Part shown: in pieces, positions 11,680-22,908 of the stretch | How positions within the stretch are numbered: the stretch's first letter is position 1 | Layout: each line of letters starts with the position of its first letter | NCBI GenBank assembly: GCA_014925825.1 | Contig: JACGCK010000002.1 | Location: 806,001-870,000 of the forward strand | Length of the DNA: 64,000 nt | Source: Pholiota molesta | Taxonomy: Eukaryota; Basidiomycota; Agaricomycetes; Agaricales; Strophariaceae | Direction: 5' to 3' | Notes under the pieces: generated by a model | The model's input: only the letters and a program-made list of their open reading frames with translations | Databases searched by the model: none | What the model was told of the DNA's origin: nothing | Translations under genes and position numbers: made by a program

Positions 11680-13300
11680 ATGGTCCTCGGCATCGCAGAG
11701 GCTTTTGCCTCCAGGTTCTTTCCGACCCAATACCTCGTCCACATTGGTGTTTCCATCTTTGCCATTCTGGTCCTCCGAGCCTTTTCACAAGGCCGAAGAA
11801 CAGACCGAGAGAGGGACCTCCATGCCAGAATTGTGCTTGTCACTGTGCGTGCATTGCTTCGAATATAACTTGCCAATCTTATAGACATGAATTATAGGGT
11901 GGCTTCACTCCGCTAGGGCTTACACTCCTGCAATCCCTCGCCCAGCGCGGCGCCCACATCATTGCCCTTTCTCAGGATCCATTGACTCTCCAAATGTCAG
12001 CATTCTCATCGACCTCCTGCGCACGACCACTTCCAACCAAGAAATATATGCAGAGGAATGCGATTATTCGTCTCCATCTTCCGTCGGGCATTCTGCACAA
12101 AGTTCTGACAGGAAAAGAACAACGGCTAGACGCCATTATCTTCGCGCACGAGCACAGGCACATCGGCTCTCCCACTTCTTCTCTCCACGACCAAGGACAG
12201 GACCAAAAGGAACGTGATGCTGGTTCGCTGGCTACTTTCCTGATTACCACTCTCCTGCTGCCGGCTCTCCTCGTTGCCCCTCCGGAGCGAGATATCCGAA
12301 TCGTCAACGTCGTCAATCCTTTTTATGCTGCTGCAAGTGGTCTGCCTTTTTCCCCAGCATTTTCACCCTCCAGCTCGGCGACCGTCTCCCGCAAAGCACG
12401 GTATTCCTCCAAGAAGGAGCCCGGTCCCTACGAACCATTGTCTTCACGCGGCATCTGCAACGTGTCCTCGACGCCCTTCCAAGCGCTGCGCAAGTCCCAA
12501 AGACAGAAGAGGGTTCTAGAGCTGTTCCTGTGGTCAATGCGAAACTCCAGAAATCGAATATTGTGGCCGTCAGCGTCTCTCCAGGGATCGGCAGGGTCGA
12601 TACAGTGTCATCTCTTCTCAATGCCGATCTAATGTCTCCCACGGGATCATACTTTGGCCTTTTTATGTATGTCGCATTTTTTTCTCGTCATCCCTTGTAA
12701 ACAACTAACTCATGCTTGATAAACAGATATCTCGTTCTTCAACCTCTTCTGCGGATCTTCACGAAGTCTCCATTCTCTGCCATACAATCCATTTTACACG
12801 TCATGTTTCTGCCTACTCCTTTCAAAATTCTTTCACAAACCACAGTCACCTCTTCCACTCAAAAAACAGGCGAGAATGCTGCCAAAATCCCTGTTGATGT
12901 CTCGGCATCCTCTATACCCGAGGAAATGTTAAAACCAGGCGCGCTCTACGCCGAATGCGCAGCTGTCAAGCTCAATGTCACCATTCCACCCGACATAATA
13001 GCGAAAGACCTGCAAGAGCGCAAGGAAGCTGCCCTGAACAAGAAGAGGAAAGGCAAAGGAAAGGCCAGCGACGAAAAGTCGCTGCAGGAGGAAGTCTTGG
13101 ACATCGAAGACGACGGCGAATACGGGGGCGAGCTGGCCGGCAGGCTGGTTTGGGAGGAGTATGAAGGCGCGCTGAAGGTCTGGGAGAAGGAAAATCCTGG
13201 GAAGCCTGAGGAGAAAAAGCCGACGGCGGAGCCGCCTGTTACCCAACCAAAACCACAACGGGCGACGGTGGAGGAAGAAAATAAAGATGTGTATAGATGA
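11680..13300 (+). CDS. Membrane-anchored Rossmann-fold (SDR-like) protein
   Basis: Residues 1-40 hold a membrane segment (YLVHIGVSIFAILVLRAF). A short-chain-dehydrogenase-like nucleotide-binding start follows: ARIVLVT|GGFTPLGLTLLQSLAQRGAHIIAL, split by an intron at 11845-11897. Then come the strand LDAIIFAHEHRH and a long segment containing NIVAVSVSPGIGRVDTVSSL. After an intron near 12668-12725 there is an amphipathic helix region (YLVLQPLLRIFTKSPFSAIQ) and a charged Lys/Glu-rich tail ending at 13300. I do not see the canonical YxxxK catalytic pair, so activity is uncertain. It resembles fungal DUF1776-type proteins (yeast YNL181W/Pbr1 type); that match is from memory. Two single-base gaps near 12085 and 12105 interrupt SPSSV/RAFCTKF/LTGKEQ. 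Confidence 0.7.
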
Positions 13301-13610
13301 AGCATCTCCGATTTATCCTTTCTCTTTAGCTGTGAACCTGCTGGTTATCATCGTAGATTACATATATACAGATTACAGACATTTATTTAAATGCTGATAT
13401 CCCTATATCCTAATACAAACGCCAATATCCGGAGGCCTCCACTTTTCAGACTGAGCTGCGAGTCGACCGAGCATGGATGGCAGTTCTTATCAGCTTAGAA
13501 GTGCGTCATCCTGGTAAGCATGAGTGCCGCGCGAACTTAGCGCGTCCGCGATCCTTGAACCAAGCCACGAGGCTTATGGCTCATTCCTCCTTCTTTTGAC
13601 CCCTCTTTGC
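13301..13610. other. Tail-to-tail intergenic spacer
   Basis: This holds the 3' regions of two convergent genes. It is AT-rich near 13360-13420 and has no coding signal. Confidence 0.5.
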
Positions 13611-14194
13611 TCAAAGCCGCGCTAAGCCTCCTTTTACTCCTTGCACGAATAGCCAGCCGTCTCTTTCGAGCGCTCGGATTGCTTCTGACAGCATCTCTGT
13701 AGGAACGAGGACATAATCCGTGTTCCTATTCACCATCATCGAACATGAATTCAGTACTCGTGAAAACCGTGAAAGAAAAAAGTAAACGACTCACCACGTT
13801 GACAACGCGAAGACTGGCACTTTTGCCAACTTCAACGGCGCTGTAAAGGACGCCATGATGCCCGTTAGACCTAAGCCACACAAAATCCTTCTCTCAGCAA
13901 ACACACCAGTGGATTAAAGGGAAAACCATGCGTACTATGTTCCATCGGTCCTTGGATCTTGATGGCCATCCACGTAGATTGCTCCTTGTAGCTCGCAGGC
14001 ATCCATTTATACGCCTCGCCAACGACAGAGACCTCCTCACTCGTGCGAGTGACGGAGAAAAACCCTCCTTTTCCGCTCGTGAGGTCCTTGAGGACACACG
14101 GCGCGATCTCCTGGTCCGGTTTGAGCTTGACGACGAAGAAAGGTTCAGGAAGCACGATGAGGTGGAGAGCGGCGCTATTGGATGGTGGAGGCAT
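13611..14194 (-). CDS. ACT-domain protein (CASTOR/ACT_7 type)
   Basis: Small soluble protein built of ACT-like ligand-binding repeats, the fold used for amino-acid sensing in CASTOR proteins. From ATG 14194 it reads LHLIVLPEPFFVVKLKPDQE, then GGFFSVTRTSEEVSVVGEAY, the hallmark FxSITRTxEELSIV strand of this family. A second half follows: MAIKIQGPMEHSTHGFP, then (intron) LTGIMASFTAPLKLAKVPVF ALST, then (intron) NTDYVLVPTEMLSEAIRALE and a final LARL at the stop 13611. Introns start GTGTGTTTG and GTGAGTCG. The length (about 150-160 aa) fits the fungal members. An upstream in-frame ATG at 14347 would add a 50-residue leader, which I consider less likely. The ligand is unknown. Confidence 0.85.
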
Positions 14195-14612
14195 GCTGGA
14201 AGACGGGGATATAGATCGAAGTGGAGTACAATAAGCAATTAGCCTTTTCTGCGATGCAGACGCGCTGGGGTGTGCTGCTAATTTGCCATTCAGCGAAGCC
14301 CACGGATCCCTTATAATCCGTTCCAGATGTTGAATTTTATCCCACAAAAATCATTGCTTGGAAACGTTGCTGGCATGATTATCAGACAATGAGACATCGA
14401 AGGTCTTCGAAGAAAAGTTTCTTTCGGAGAGAGGCGGCGTTAAAGGGTGTTAAAGTGTACTCGAGTCACTCCATGCTTTACAGTCAAGCCTCACATGCAA
14501 GTATACATTCGTGGAAATGTCATTTATTTACAGATCCGTATGTAGACTTTGAGCCAGGAGCTATACATTGTTCCTACTTGCAAGCATATAGAGATGACAG
14601 ATTCTTCTTTTT
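14195..14612. other. Intergenic between ACT gene start and RNase T2 end
   Basis: It holds the promoter of the ACT-domain gene and the 3' region of the RNase gene, both on the minus strand. No other gene is seen. Confidence 0.45.
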
Positions 14613-17060
14613 TTACGCGCTGACAATAGAAAGAGTGAAGTCATTGGTGTGGCTCGATCCAGTGAACACGGTGAACACAGTTGTGCCACTCGGAGAACCG
14701 TCACTGGAGAAGCTTGTCGAGCCACCAGAAGCAAGGAGCAAGTCACTCCCGGAAGACACCTACAGATTCCAACGAATCCCATTATAGATAGTTCAATGTC
14801 AATCCAACAAACGAACTTACTGCAGAGAAAGGTGTCTGGGAGACGCCGCTTCCACATGAGAAAGTCGAGCCACTGACACCGCAGTTGCCCTTGGAAGAGG
14901 TCATGGTGAAGCTGGAAGTGGTTCCAGAAAGGGTGTATGTGGCGAGTGTCTGAGTCGACCAAGTACCTGCAGAGATGAGTCCTCCCACAGTGGAACCGGA
15001 GCTGATGGCGTGGATTGTGGCCTTAGACGGCAAAGAACCTGGCGTCTGGAGGCATTGGGTTGATTAGAAAGTTTACATCATTTGGCAACGACTTTACTCA
15101 CACCCGTGGGGGACTAGAATAACTTCAAATTAGAAATAAGAATATATTAGATTCCCTGACATTACTTACCGAACTCGAACTAGACTATGTTCGATTATTT
15201 CATTGTAAGCATAGACGACATTATCACTTTCAAAAAATTGCACTTACAGTGGTGCCTGTCTATGTTTCGATTGTTTCGTTGTAAGTATAGGCAACATTAT
15301 CTCTGTCAAAGAATGGCGCTTACAGTGGTGCTTGTCTATGTTTGATTATTTCATTGTAAGTATATACGACTTTATCACTGTCGAAAATAACGCTTACAGT
15401 GGTTGACTACGTTCAATTATTTCATTGATTGTAAATACTTATAGACGACATGATCACTTTCAAGGAATAGCGCTTACAGTGGTGGTTGACTAGGAAATGC
15501 GTTCGGCGTCAGGAAAATCATTGGTTTCTTATTTACTGGGACTCACACCGCCGCTCTTTAGAGGATACTTTATTCCAGAAGAGGGGCAAGACCCAGCCTG
15601 GGGTGCGTCTGAAAATCGGGGTTAGCATGACCGAGGGATGGCGATACACGACGTCGGTTACAGCTTACCAATTGGGACAAATGTACCATCGACGATGGAG
15701 CCCTTCAAGTTGAAGTACCAGCTAATTGCGTTGAGTGCGCCGGAAGTACAACTAAGGGCAGGTGTGAAGCCCTACAATACAAAAATCCAGGATTACTTAG
15801 GTATTTAGAACAGCGCAGAACAAATACTAAGACACTTACCGACTGAGCCTTCAAGCAGAAGTCAGCTGCGAAAGAGTGAAGGTCTTCGAGGTGCTTGGTG
15901 TGATTCCAGCATTGGCAAGGAATGTATAAGTAGGCAGGGTCTATTCAAGCGGTGAAAAAGTGTGTTTTGAGTTGTAGGTCCAATGTTTTTCGGACTCAAG
16001 GCCACTCAAAACCAACCTTAAAAAGCTTGACAACGGTCTGGAAAAATGCGACAGCCTATCCACATTCATGTATGAGCGAGTTACGCAGAGAAAGAATTAT
16101 GAAAACCCCTACCTCGGCTCCCTTTACGCTTCCACTTGGCAAGCAGGAAGGTTCGAGAGTGCTATGAGAAATTTTAGAACTGCTTTTGATGATAAATTTT
16201 AAATGCGTACCTCATGCATGTACCGTGTGTAGCCCACTCATGCTAATCAGATATAAGAATATGTTTCGCGAACTCGGGGACAGAGCCATAGCATACCTCC
16301 CAGAACTGTTCGTTTTTTCCATTGATATCTACCCAGTTCTAGGGTTGCGTTGAACGAAATCAATCGATGATAAAAATAGAGTCAGGGCGTTTCGGTCTTA
16401 CCGTCTCCATGAACGCCAGAGTGTCGCTGGCGCCGTTGTCTGTCAATAACTGTTGATATTTTGGTCAGGATAACAACACCGTATGATTGGCAATCCAATA
16501 TTCACCGTGCTGATCCCCGTATATGCACGCGAGGGGTCGCAATTCTCGGTGAAGGTAGTGTCGCAGCTAGTCAACTAGATATCAGCTTCAAATCGATGTC
16601 TTCAAGGAGTATCGTACTTATCAGGCCAGAGACCTGAGAAAACAAGTTAGGGACGGTGCCGAAACAAGAATCGAATACGAACCATGAATAGTCCAGCTGT
16701 CCGATGGCCCAGTAGTGGGGTTGGTATCCCAGAACTACACTGTGGTCAATCCTTCGAGGGTCTATCGAAGTTTGGTTGCCGGCCTACCTGAGTTTGCAAC
16801 AAAAGACCCTAATGATCAATTGTGAATTAGTATTGCATATACATACAACATCAAGGAAGAGAACAAACTCCAGGAGCTTCAAAGCAGCATAAGTCGGAAA
16901 CCGCTGAGGTATTATGGCACGACTGTGGCCCGGTGGTCGAGCAACCCGAACTAAGTAGCTGCGATCGTTCGAACAACTGCGAGGTAGGGTCATTCGAAGA
17001 GAAGAAAGGACTAGCAAGCGCGAGGCCCGCGAGACTGGAGACAATGGCGGAGAACAGCAT
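14613..17060 (-). CDS. Secreted ribonuclease T2 with Ser/Thr linker and C-terminal domain
   Basis: Extracellular or vacuolar acid ribonuclease that cleaves single-stranded RNA through 2',3'-cyclic phosphates. The start at 17060 opens a signal peptide (MLFSAIVSSLAGLALASP). Then come the T2 N-terminal cysteines (SCHNTSAVSDLCCFEAPG), FWDTNPTTGPSDSWTIHG (CAS-I, catalytic His, near 16690), QFWE|HEWATHGTC (CAS-II, Glu and His, near 16230-16330) and VDGTFVPI|DAPQAGSCPSSG closing the catalytic domain. A Ser/Thr linker built from six microexons follows (15489-15102). Then comes the basidiomycete-type C-terminal domain (SKATIHAISSGSTVGGLISA ...) ending FTLSIVSA at 14613. The gene is unusually exon-rich: exon 2 is only 21 nt (16808-16788). 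Exon boundaries in the linker are exact; several in the catalytic part are approximate. Confidence 0.93.
15102..15489 (-). repeat. Tandem exon-intron repeat: six microexons encoding the RNase T2 linker
   Basis: On the minus strand six tiny exons sit at 15489-15478 (12 nt, STTT), 15406-15398 (9 nt, STT), 15335-15324 (12 nt, TSTT), 15259-15248 (12 nt, TGTT), 15184-15170 (15 nt, SSSSS) and 15113-15102 (12 nt, SPTG). All are phase 0, each followed by GTAAG or GTGAG and preceded by TAG. The introns at 15477-15407, 15397-15336, 15323-15260 and 15247-15185 (71, 62, 64 and 63 nt) are clear copies of one another. They share GTAAGYG at the start, TCTTTGAAAGTGAT- and CTTACAATGAAATAAT-like middles and CATAG or CGTAG ends. 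The repeat unit is therefore exon plus intron, about 70-80 bp, in four diverged copies. The flanking linker exons use unrelated introns. Confidence 0.88.
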
Positions 17061-18779
17061 ACTTGCTGGGCTTGAGATACGATGCAGGGATCAAGATACG
17101 ACACTCGAAGCAGGGCGAAGTAAGAATGTTGCTTTCTGCTTTGCCTCGCCCATTTTGATTAAATAGAAGGCGAAGTCCTGCATGGAAGCAGCATGATGTA
17201 GTTGTCCATGATGTAGCGAGACGGCTTGCAGCCGAAGAAAAGAGAAGCCATAGATGCCAATGTGGCTGTGGCACTTGCTCAGCTGAGAACAATATCGGTT
17301 TCGGATGAGATGATTGCGAACATGCAAATGCAGCAAAACCATGCATTACGATGGAAGACCAACGCAGAGCAATGCTGTGTTGGGAATATATTACCATGTG
17401 CTACGAAACGGGTTCGGACAGCAGCCAAGTCGAAGCCATGTGGGTCGAAATACGAGCTTCCGCGCGCTTTCATTTTGACGTCGACACAAGTTGAGTCAAA
17501 AATAAAGTCATTCTGGTGGTGTAGGTGGTGTATTCGGGAAGGGTGGGAATTGAATTTGGCAATAAGACGGTTGAGACGGAAAGTAATTGGAATATCAGGG
17601 AAACAGAATCTTCATCCATCATTCAGACGACAAGACCAGTTTGTGGGTCGGCATTTGCCAGAGTCAAGCTGACTGTATGCGATGTGTGGAATCCAGAAGC
17701 TTGAATCTTGATTGTCATGATCATTAGTAAAGTAACCACATGAAAATGAAAACAAAATAGAATCTTTTGTTACACGTTCGTCTGCCAGCTCCTAGAATAA
17801 TCATAAAGGCCATGTATCGCTCTTTCGGAGCATGCAGCTCAAATTGTCGACCTGTTAATGTCAGTTGAACGAACATCTAAAAGGGTAAGCAAGAAGAATC
17901 TCCATAAAACGTTCACCGAAAGTGGAGCAATAAGAGACAACATCTAAAGCTGAAAATAAACCACGTTGATGCCTTTCTAATTGGCCGAAAAATCTCAAGA
18001 GCTCTGTGGATTTGTAGCACAAGGATTATCATTTCAGGATTTTCTGCTGAGTTGTGCAAGGATTGGGCAACATGGATACCTTGATTTGATACAAGGAACA
18101 GAAAAGAGCTGTCAGCCATGGACATGGACCTGGCTATCTTCAGCGCGTGAAAAGCAAGTAATGTGTTGCCAGCTCCCATAGGGATCATTTTCAGGACATT
18201 CTCAAAGATAAGGAGGGAATTTCGCAGGAGAGATTGCAAGGCATCATTGGCGGGCACATACGTGCGTGGGGTACACACGTGCGCGAGTGATTATCAGTGG
18301 CAATAGACTGTATGTTGCAGATGCTTCGAAGTTGATTAGTAGAGTCGACGAGATAGGTCGTCTATTTTTAGTGCATCATAAATTCAAACTCGTTTTTGAA
18401 TGGGACATACTTATGTCCGTTCGCCGTAGGGTGTTCGCCTCTGTTCGCCGGCGCTGTGAGTATATAGGCTTTGAGTTATGGACAAGAATAGAAAGAAATG
18501 TCCTACATAAAATAATAAATTTGCTGGATCAGATGCATCAAGAGGAAGAAAGACAAAAAATGTGTGGCGTACCTTTAATCATCGTACCCAGTAGTGAAAT
18601 AAGACACTTCTCAGAGAATATGTCCTCCATTAACAGGAGATTCTCCTAAAATCAGATAGGTGAATTTTGAAAGTTTTTGCAAGTTTTTTTCTGGCATTAC
18701 TCTGTGTTTACAATAGGAGTGGGGATAAGTAAGCCTGAATCAGGACCAAAGGAAGGAAGCAAACAATCTATCTTCGCCA
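17061..18779. other. Long intergenic stretch, possible gene relic
   Basis: The RNase T2 promoter must lie at the 17.06 kb end. Around 17913-18278 (minus strand) there is an open frame of 121 codons. Its Leu/Ala-rich helical segment (NDALQSLLRNSLLIFENVLK) vaguely resembles N-terminal helical domains of large Agaricomycete proteins, but no continuation could be found. It may be a relic. A short plus-strand frame at 18266-18649 looks like chance. No RNA gene was recognised. Confidence 0.35.
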
Positions 18780-19830
18780 CTATGATCGCTCTGCCTCCCC
18801 AACAGACCACTTCAAGAAGTCCAGCACTTCAACTCCACCCTCTTCTCCTTCCCCGACGAGGCCAGTGCTTGCAGACCACTTCTTCAAAGCTTCTTCCACA
18901 GGTAGGCCGTTAAATTCGCCAGCAAGAGTGATGAATGGCTGCGTATATAGGACTTGTTCTTCCGACGCATTTTCCGGTCTATTTTTAATAGACACTGTGT
19001 CGAAGCCGACAATTTGGCGCGCTACTGAGCGCTCGAGGAGGCTAAGTTGCGTTCGTGCTGCCTCGTCTCGGAGGAATTTGGAAAAATGGGGGGAGCGGAG
19101 ATTTAGAAGGGCCAGAGAGGCTACGCGTCCGCAAGAGAGACCATGCAGCGCGCCGTGGACGTAGGATCCCAGACGGTGAGCGGTGTCGGCTTTCGGCGCG
19201 ATAGGTGCATCTTCGACGATAGCACTGGCACGGCGAAGGGAGATGTTTTCACCAACTTTGACAATGGTATCGCGTATTGCAGTTGATACAGTGCCTGTGG
19301 GTGCTGCGCTGGGGTCGTTGTGGGACAGCAGAGGCGCGTCTCGCAGCTGTTCAAGGGAGAGGGCGGCGAAACGCGCTTGTCCCTTGTCCGTCGCCTCGGA
19401 TATGAAGGCAGCTGTATGTGCGACGTCCATAGCAAGCTTCGCAAACAACTCATTCCGGCCTACGAAATCGGTCTCACAGTTGAGCTCAATCATGGCTGCA
19501 CGGACGCCGCCGACGGTGTTGAGGCCCGCGCCATGGGAGAGAATAGACACCCCGACGAGGCCTTCATTCGTTGCGCGTGAAGATACTTTTGCGGCTTTTG
19601 CAGTTCCGGTGGCAATAGATCGTGTTGAAGCCATTCTAGGGCGCCTGGATGGAACCGTTGGATTGGGTGAGGGCCTCGCGGGCTTTTGAAATAGAGACGG
19701 TGGTCTGCTTGCGCAGCTCTGCTACGAGGGCGAGTGGGATCTTCTGGGAAGACGGCGGGGTAGCCGTAGAGTACGTAGACGAGAGCCACGAGCGTCCGGC
19801 GACGGAGGGGCGTTGGGCGAGGCGGAACAT
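18780..19830 (-). CDS. TSF1: Mitochondrial elongation factor Ts
   Basis: Nucleotide-exchange factor for mitochondrial EF-Tu. From ATG 19830 (alternative ATG 19851) a presequence (MFRLAQRPSVAGRS...) is followed by the UBA-like N-terminal domain LVAELRKQTTVSISKAREAL. Then come EWLQHDLL and the EF-Ts signature AAMIELNCETDFVGRNELF. The core domain repeats continue to QPFITLAGEFNGLPVEEALK and the stop at 18780. No intron is evident. Two single-base gaps interrupt the frame around residue 60: one in the GGCGCC run near 19643 (NGSIQ to ALEWLQHDLL) and one near 19612 (DLL to ATGTAKAAKVSSRATNEG). Both are repaired by one extra base. It faces NAF1 head-to-head across about 120 bp. Confidence 0.93.
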
Positions 19831-19950
19831 GGCTGCCAGGTCAAAGGTCAAAAGTGGCAGACCGGAAAGACGCGTGTTCCCGAAAAGGAAACATTTACTT
19901 CATCAAATTTTTTGCTCAGTTAGGGGTGTGTCTGACTTCGTCTCTGCGCC
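19831..19950. promoter_or_regulatory. Very short divergent promoter, EF-Ts / NAF1
   Basis: Only about 120 bp (100 bp if the upstream EF-Ts ATG is used) separate two housekeeping start codons on opposite strands. Expression of both genes must be driven from this segment. No motif was identified with confidence. Confidence 0.5.
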
Positions 19951-22138
19951 ATGGACACTTTCAAGGTCCCCAGTCCATTCCCCAGGACCTTCTGCTCATA
20001 CAGGAGCTTATTGGTGCTCCTCAGCCTCCACTTCTGTACCACAACCACCAGTTGAGCCGCCGCAGATCCCTAGCCCGAGCAAACCTGAAGCATCTCAAGA
20101 CAACGACGATATCAGCAGCTCGGGCGAAGACACAGATAGCGAGGATGAGATAGCCACAGATCTCATTGCTGGGGCTGCCACTGATGAGGACGACCTGGCA
20201 AAAGCCACCCAAAAATCCTTGTAGGAAACGTTTTCCGTTTTGATAACGTTTTGAAATTCAACCTTTCCACAAAGGTCAGAGCCCTCGGATCTACTTCGGA
20301 TTCCTCAGATTCGGACTCGGATTCATCTTCAGATGAAGGAGATGGCAAAGTCACACAAAGGTCATGCTGGACCTCGACGATGACGAAGAACCAGTCCCGC
20401 CTGCTGGTGCAAATACTTATTTCACCACAAAACACGAAGTGCTAGAAGCAGAAGTCCCCATTCCTGAGGTGGATGAGGTTGGAAGCGATGAGGTTTAGAG
20501 AAGGTTGGCGAAGTTATGAACATCGTCGACCGCCTCGCCATTGTGCGTGGATTACCTGCTGGTTCTCCTCCAGGATACCCAGCTCGTGGTTCAGATCGAG
20601 CGCTTGACTCAGATACACTTCTGGTCTTCGATGACAGGAAGGTCATGGGATATGTACGTCTATCTTCTTTCCCATTCCTCTGACACTCCACGATTCATTA
20701 TACTTTGCTCATGCAATACTAGGACAGATTTACGAAACTTTCGGACCAACGATACAACCATTCTATCAAGTTAAATTTAACGCTGCATTCCCTCTCGATC
20801 CTGAAAGGGTGCGCGTTGGCCGTGAAGTTTTCCACGTCCCCACACGCAGTCGATTTGTTTTCGTGAACCAAATTAAAGCCTTTAAAGGCAGCGATGCAAG
20901 CAATGTCCATGACGAGGAACCTGCTGACGACGAGCTTGAGTTCTCTGATGACGAGGCTGAAGCAGCGTACAAAAGTCGGTTGAAGCGCAAGTAAGTTGAT
21001 AATTTCTTCGATCATGAATATTCTCGAACTTCCTTTTCCTAGACGCGGGGAATCTCGCTCTCGATCTGTAGTGTCGTCGCGCCAATCTACGCCAAACCCC
21101 ACACAAATGCGCGACCAAGAGCTCGCGGACGAGGCTATCTTAAGTCGAAATGCGTATGATGAACATGGCCCATACGACATTGACTATGCCGCGCCAGGAC
21201 CGTCATCTAGACCTGCCCCTATACCATACGACGATCCATACGGGGACGATTATACAGCGCCGGATGTGGCCGATCGCGAAGCTGCTGCTGTGCCCACCAC
21301 ACCGCGGACCGCGTGGAATGCTAGTGGGTCTGGCCGTGGTGGTAGAAGAGGCGATGAAAGAGGGCCCGAGAGACGTGATGGACCAGTGAGAGAGCGTGAA
21401 AGGGAGAGGGGTCGCACCGGCGGAAGAGGAAGAGAAAGGGGTGGCAGAGGCAGGGGCAGAGGCGGTGGGGAGGGCGGCGGGAGAGGATCACACCAGCAGC
21501 GCCATTCAATTTCTTATGACACACAGGAGACATATGATGCGCGGCCTCTATCGCCAACCTCGCTGGCCATTGCTCGAGCGACGGGTCAGCCGAGCACATA
21601 TACACCACCTCAGCAGCCATACCAGCAACATAGCTATGGTCAGCAAAACGCGTATCCCTCATCCCCTGTATATCCCCAAGACCCATCTTCGCCGTGGGGG
21701 TACCCTCAGATGGCGTCTCAGTACCTTCCCCAACAGATGCACCAATATGGAGGCGCTTATGGCGGCTACCAGCAGAACCAGGTATACCAAAATCAGCAGC
21801 GCTTCGACTTTGGTGGGATGGCCGGCGCGCATGGCGCACCATTTGTGCAGCCACATATCAACCCGCGGTTTGCATCCGCCTTCGGACTGGGTGGCCTGCC
21901 GCAGATGCCACAAGGATATGGGCCCAGCGCAGGGGGTATCTCAGGTGTGAGTAGTAATGATGCGTCTCCGTCTGTGCCCACACGCACACTTGGGTCCAGT
22001 GTGGCGTCGGTGGCACCGAGCATGGGATGGGCAGCGACGACGGATGAGTGGGCTGTATCTATGCAGCACGGTATCACGCCCGGGTCGACACGTCCTGGCT
22101 CTGCGGCGAGTGGGGCGGATATGGACGTTCAAAAGTAA
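19951..22138 (+). CDS. NAF1: H/ACA snoRNP assembly factor NAF1
   Basis: Nuclear assembly factor that loads box H/ACA ribonucleoproteins before Gar1 replaces it. The frame opens MDTFKVP, then SIPQDLLLIQELIGAPQPP. It passes an acidic stretch (SSSGEDTDSEDEIATDLI and SDSSDSDSDSSSDEGDG) and then the Gar1/Naf1 core: DRLAIVRGLPAG, LLVFDDRKVMGY, (intron 20654-20723) IYETFGPTIQPFYQVKF, VFHVPTRSRFVF. A second intron near 20992-21041 leads to an Arg/Gly-rich segment (ERERGRTGGRGRERGGRGRG) and a long Gln/Tyr/Pro-rich low-complexity tail to 22138. Single missing bases are inferred near 19970, 20033, 20358 and 20494; each restores Naf1-like sequence. The RGG and Gln-rich tail is consistent with RNA binding and condensate behaviour. 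Confidence 0.88.
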
Positions 22139-22908
22139 AGTGTCTACGAGTACTCTATGATGGGAGATAGAGACGTCATATTTATTAGTACTTATAGGCA
22201 AGTCAATATAGAATGCAGAATCCTGTAGCACATATATGTATCGGTGCTTTCTGTTACTTTCTTGGTTTACTCTGTATTTTCAGTCGACAGCGTTACTTGG
22301 GTTACTGTATTGGACGCCGTAGACCACCTATAAAGATCATTATGATAAATATAGATCACATTTAAGCGCCCTCAAGCGCCCATAAAACGGGTCTACTTTG
22401 CATGGAAGAGAGACGTTGCATACCTCAAGAATAAGCCAACCACCAAGATTTACCCCACGCACTTTGGAGGTCCCATAAGGAAATCATAATTGAGGAATCG
22501 GACGACGTTGATAGCATGCATGATGTCAAGATTGGGCAGGGTTCCTTGCTAGTCGGAGTTTCGTCAATGCAGTAATGCCTCATATCAATTAGAATTTGTT
22601 GAGGAATTTAAATAACACCCGTACAACTGCGTATTAACATAAGCGCCCGTACGCAGGACTAGACGCCAATCAATTACCCGATATTTGTACTTTATACTTG
22701 TACACAGTACATACAACTTAGCCTAGTGTGTGGGATATCCATAACGCCTACCGCCACTTTTTTCCTCAAGTGCTCTTTGATGTACAAATCTATCCGTCTT
22801 CCTCGTCTACACCCCACACCGATGATGTTAGCTCTAGACGCTAACTCCAATCATTTTCAGCGACCATTGTGTGAGTTTGAGGTGACGCTGGTGAACCGGC
22901 AGAGCCGA
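22139..22908. other. Tail-to-tail intergenic spacer
   Basis: AT-rich 3' regions of NAF1 and the ceramidase gene. A short plus-strand frame (22726-22923) reads like chance. No other feature is recognised. Confidence 0.45.

Noticed and set aside
15170..15489. The tandem array looks at first like a CRISPR-like or minisatellite repeat.
   Set aside because: Each unit carries matched splice donors and acceptors around a Ser/Thr microexon, and the frame is kept. It is part of a eukaryotic gene, not a spacer array.
18780..19851. EF-Ts as a pseudogene because of two frame breaks.
   Set aside because: Each break is one base, the rest is intact and conserved, and the same type of lesion affects unrelated essential genes in the window.
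21321..21854. Antisense open frames over the NAF1 tail.
   Set aside because: They arise from the repetitive Arg/Gly and Gln-rich coding sequence and show no recognisable pattern.
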